Shown here: positions 63,736 through 64,000 of the stretch, piece after piece
How the letters are laid out: every line of letters starts with the position of its first letter
How positions within the stretch are numbered: position 1 is the stretch's first letter
Origin: Psettodes erumei
Taxonomy: Eukaryota > Chordata > Actinopteri > Pleuronectiformes > Psettodidae
Direction of reading: 5' to 3'
Assembly: GCA_016785225.1 (NCBI GenBank)
Contig: JAFBJZ010000620.1
Span: forward strand, 1-64,000
DNA: 64,000 nt
Notes under the pieces: model-generated
The model's input: the letters and a program-made list of their open reading frames with translations, nothing else
Databases searched by the model: none
Told to the model about the DNA's origin: nothing
Made by a program: the position numbers and the translations under genes

Positions 63736-64000
63736 CCGCTGTGGTCCTTGGGCCTGATCAGAAAAAACAAGCGGCAAACATGATTTGCATGAGATTTTTC
63801 CACAATCCAGCCCATGCAGTAACTAAATAAATGTTAAATTAGACAATAACTCGCCAATCAGGAACAGTTTTTTCCTTTTGTCTACGTTTTGTTTTTTTGT
63901 TTTTCAAATGAAAGGCTGAAAATGGATTGAATTAAATATTTACATTTACATAGAATATCTGTCTGATTATATATTCCATCACATGCTTTCTCTCAGAAAA

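Overview
This is nuclear DNA of a bony (teleost) fish. The genes have many exons with GT-AG introns, microsatellites are dense, remnants of fish-type non-LTR retrotransposons are present, and the gene set is vertebrate. All calls come from reading the sequence; exon joins were checked by reading phase and junction dinucleotides, not by alignment.

Layout from left to right. (1) 1-695: an AT-rich tandem satellite with a unit of about 170 bp. (2) 2481-6417, minus: the first four coding exons of a CAMSAP-family microtubule minus-end protein, most like CAMSAP3; the rest lies off the left edge. (3) 8077-8439, plus: a 120-residue, extremely basic protein with a myristoylation-type N-terminus that I do not recognise. 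(4) 12969-16578, minus: a complete 360-residue lysophosphatidic acid receptor, best fit LPAR2, with a GC-rich possible first exon or promoter near 22.3-22.6 kb. (5) 22.6-30.5 kb: mostly non-coding, with a decayed LINE reverse-transcriptase fragment at 26188-26514. (6) 30580-38898, minus: long-form BRD4 in 20 coding exons (two bromodomains, NET domain, C-terminal P-TEFb-binding motif), with a CpG-rich promoter candidate at 41.7-42.5 kb. (7) 44257-51728, minus: AKAP8L in 13 coding exons. (8) 53004-63900, minus: a tandem cluster of siglec/CD22-like immunoglobulin-superfamily receptor genes, with two intact genes (562 and 553 residues), one decayed copy between them and an orphan signal-peptide exon at the right edge.

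The human counterparts CAMSAP3, LPAR2, BRD4 and AKAP8L all map to the short arm of chromosome 19, so the left 52 kb looks like an ancient linkage group. The Ig-receptor cluster looks like a lineage-specific expansion beside it. BRD4 and AKAP8L are chromatin and nuclear-matrix housekeeping factors; the Ig receptors are probably leukocyte surface proteins.

Most noteworthy: the Ig-receptor array (a near-identical D2 exon suggesting gene conversion, a shared half V-domain exon, and a basic residue in the membrane segment with a short tail lacking an ITIM); the unrecognised +28-charge small protein; and single-base homopolymer frameshifts in otherwise intact BRD4 and AKAP8L, which are more likely assembly errors than real lesions.
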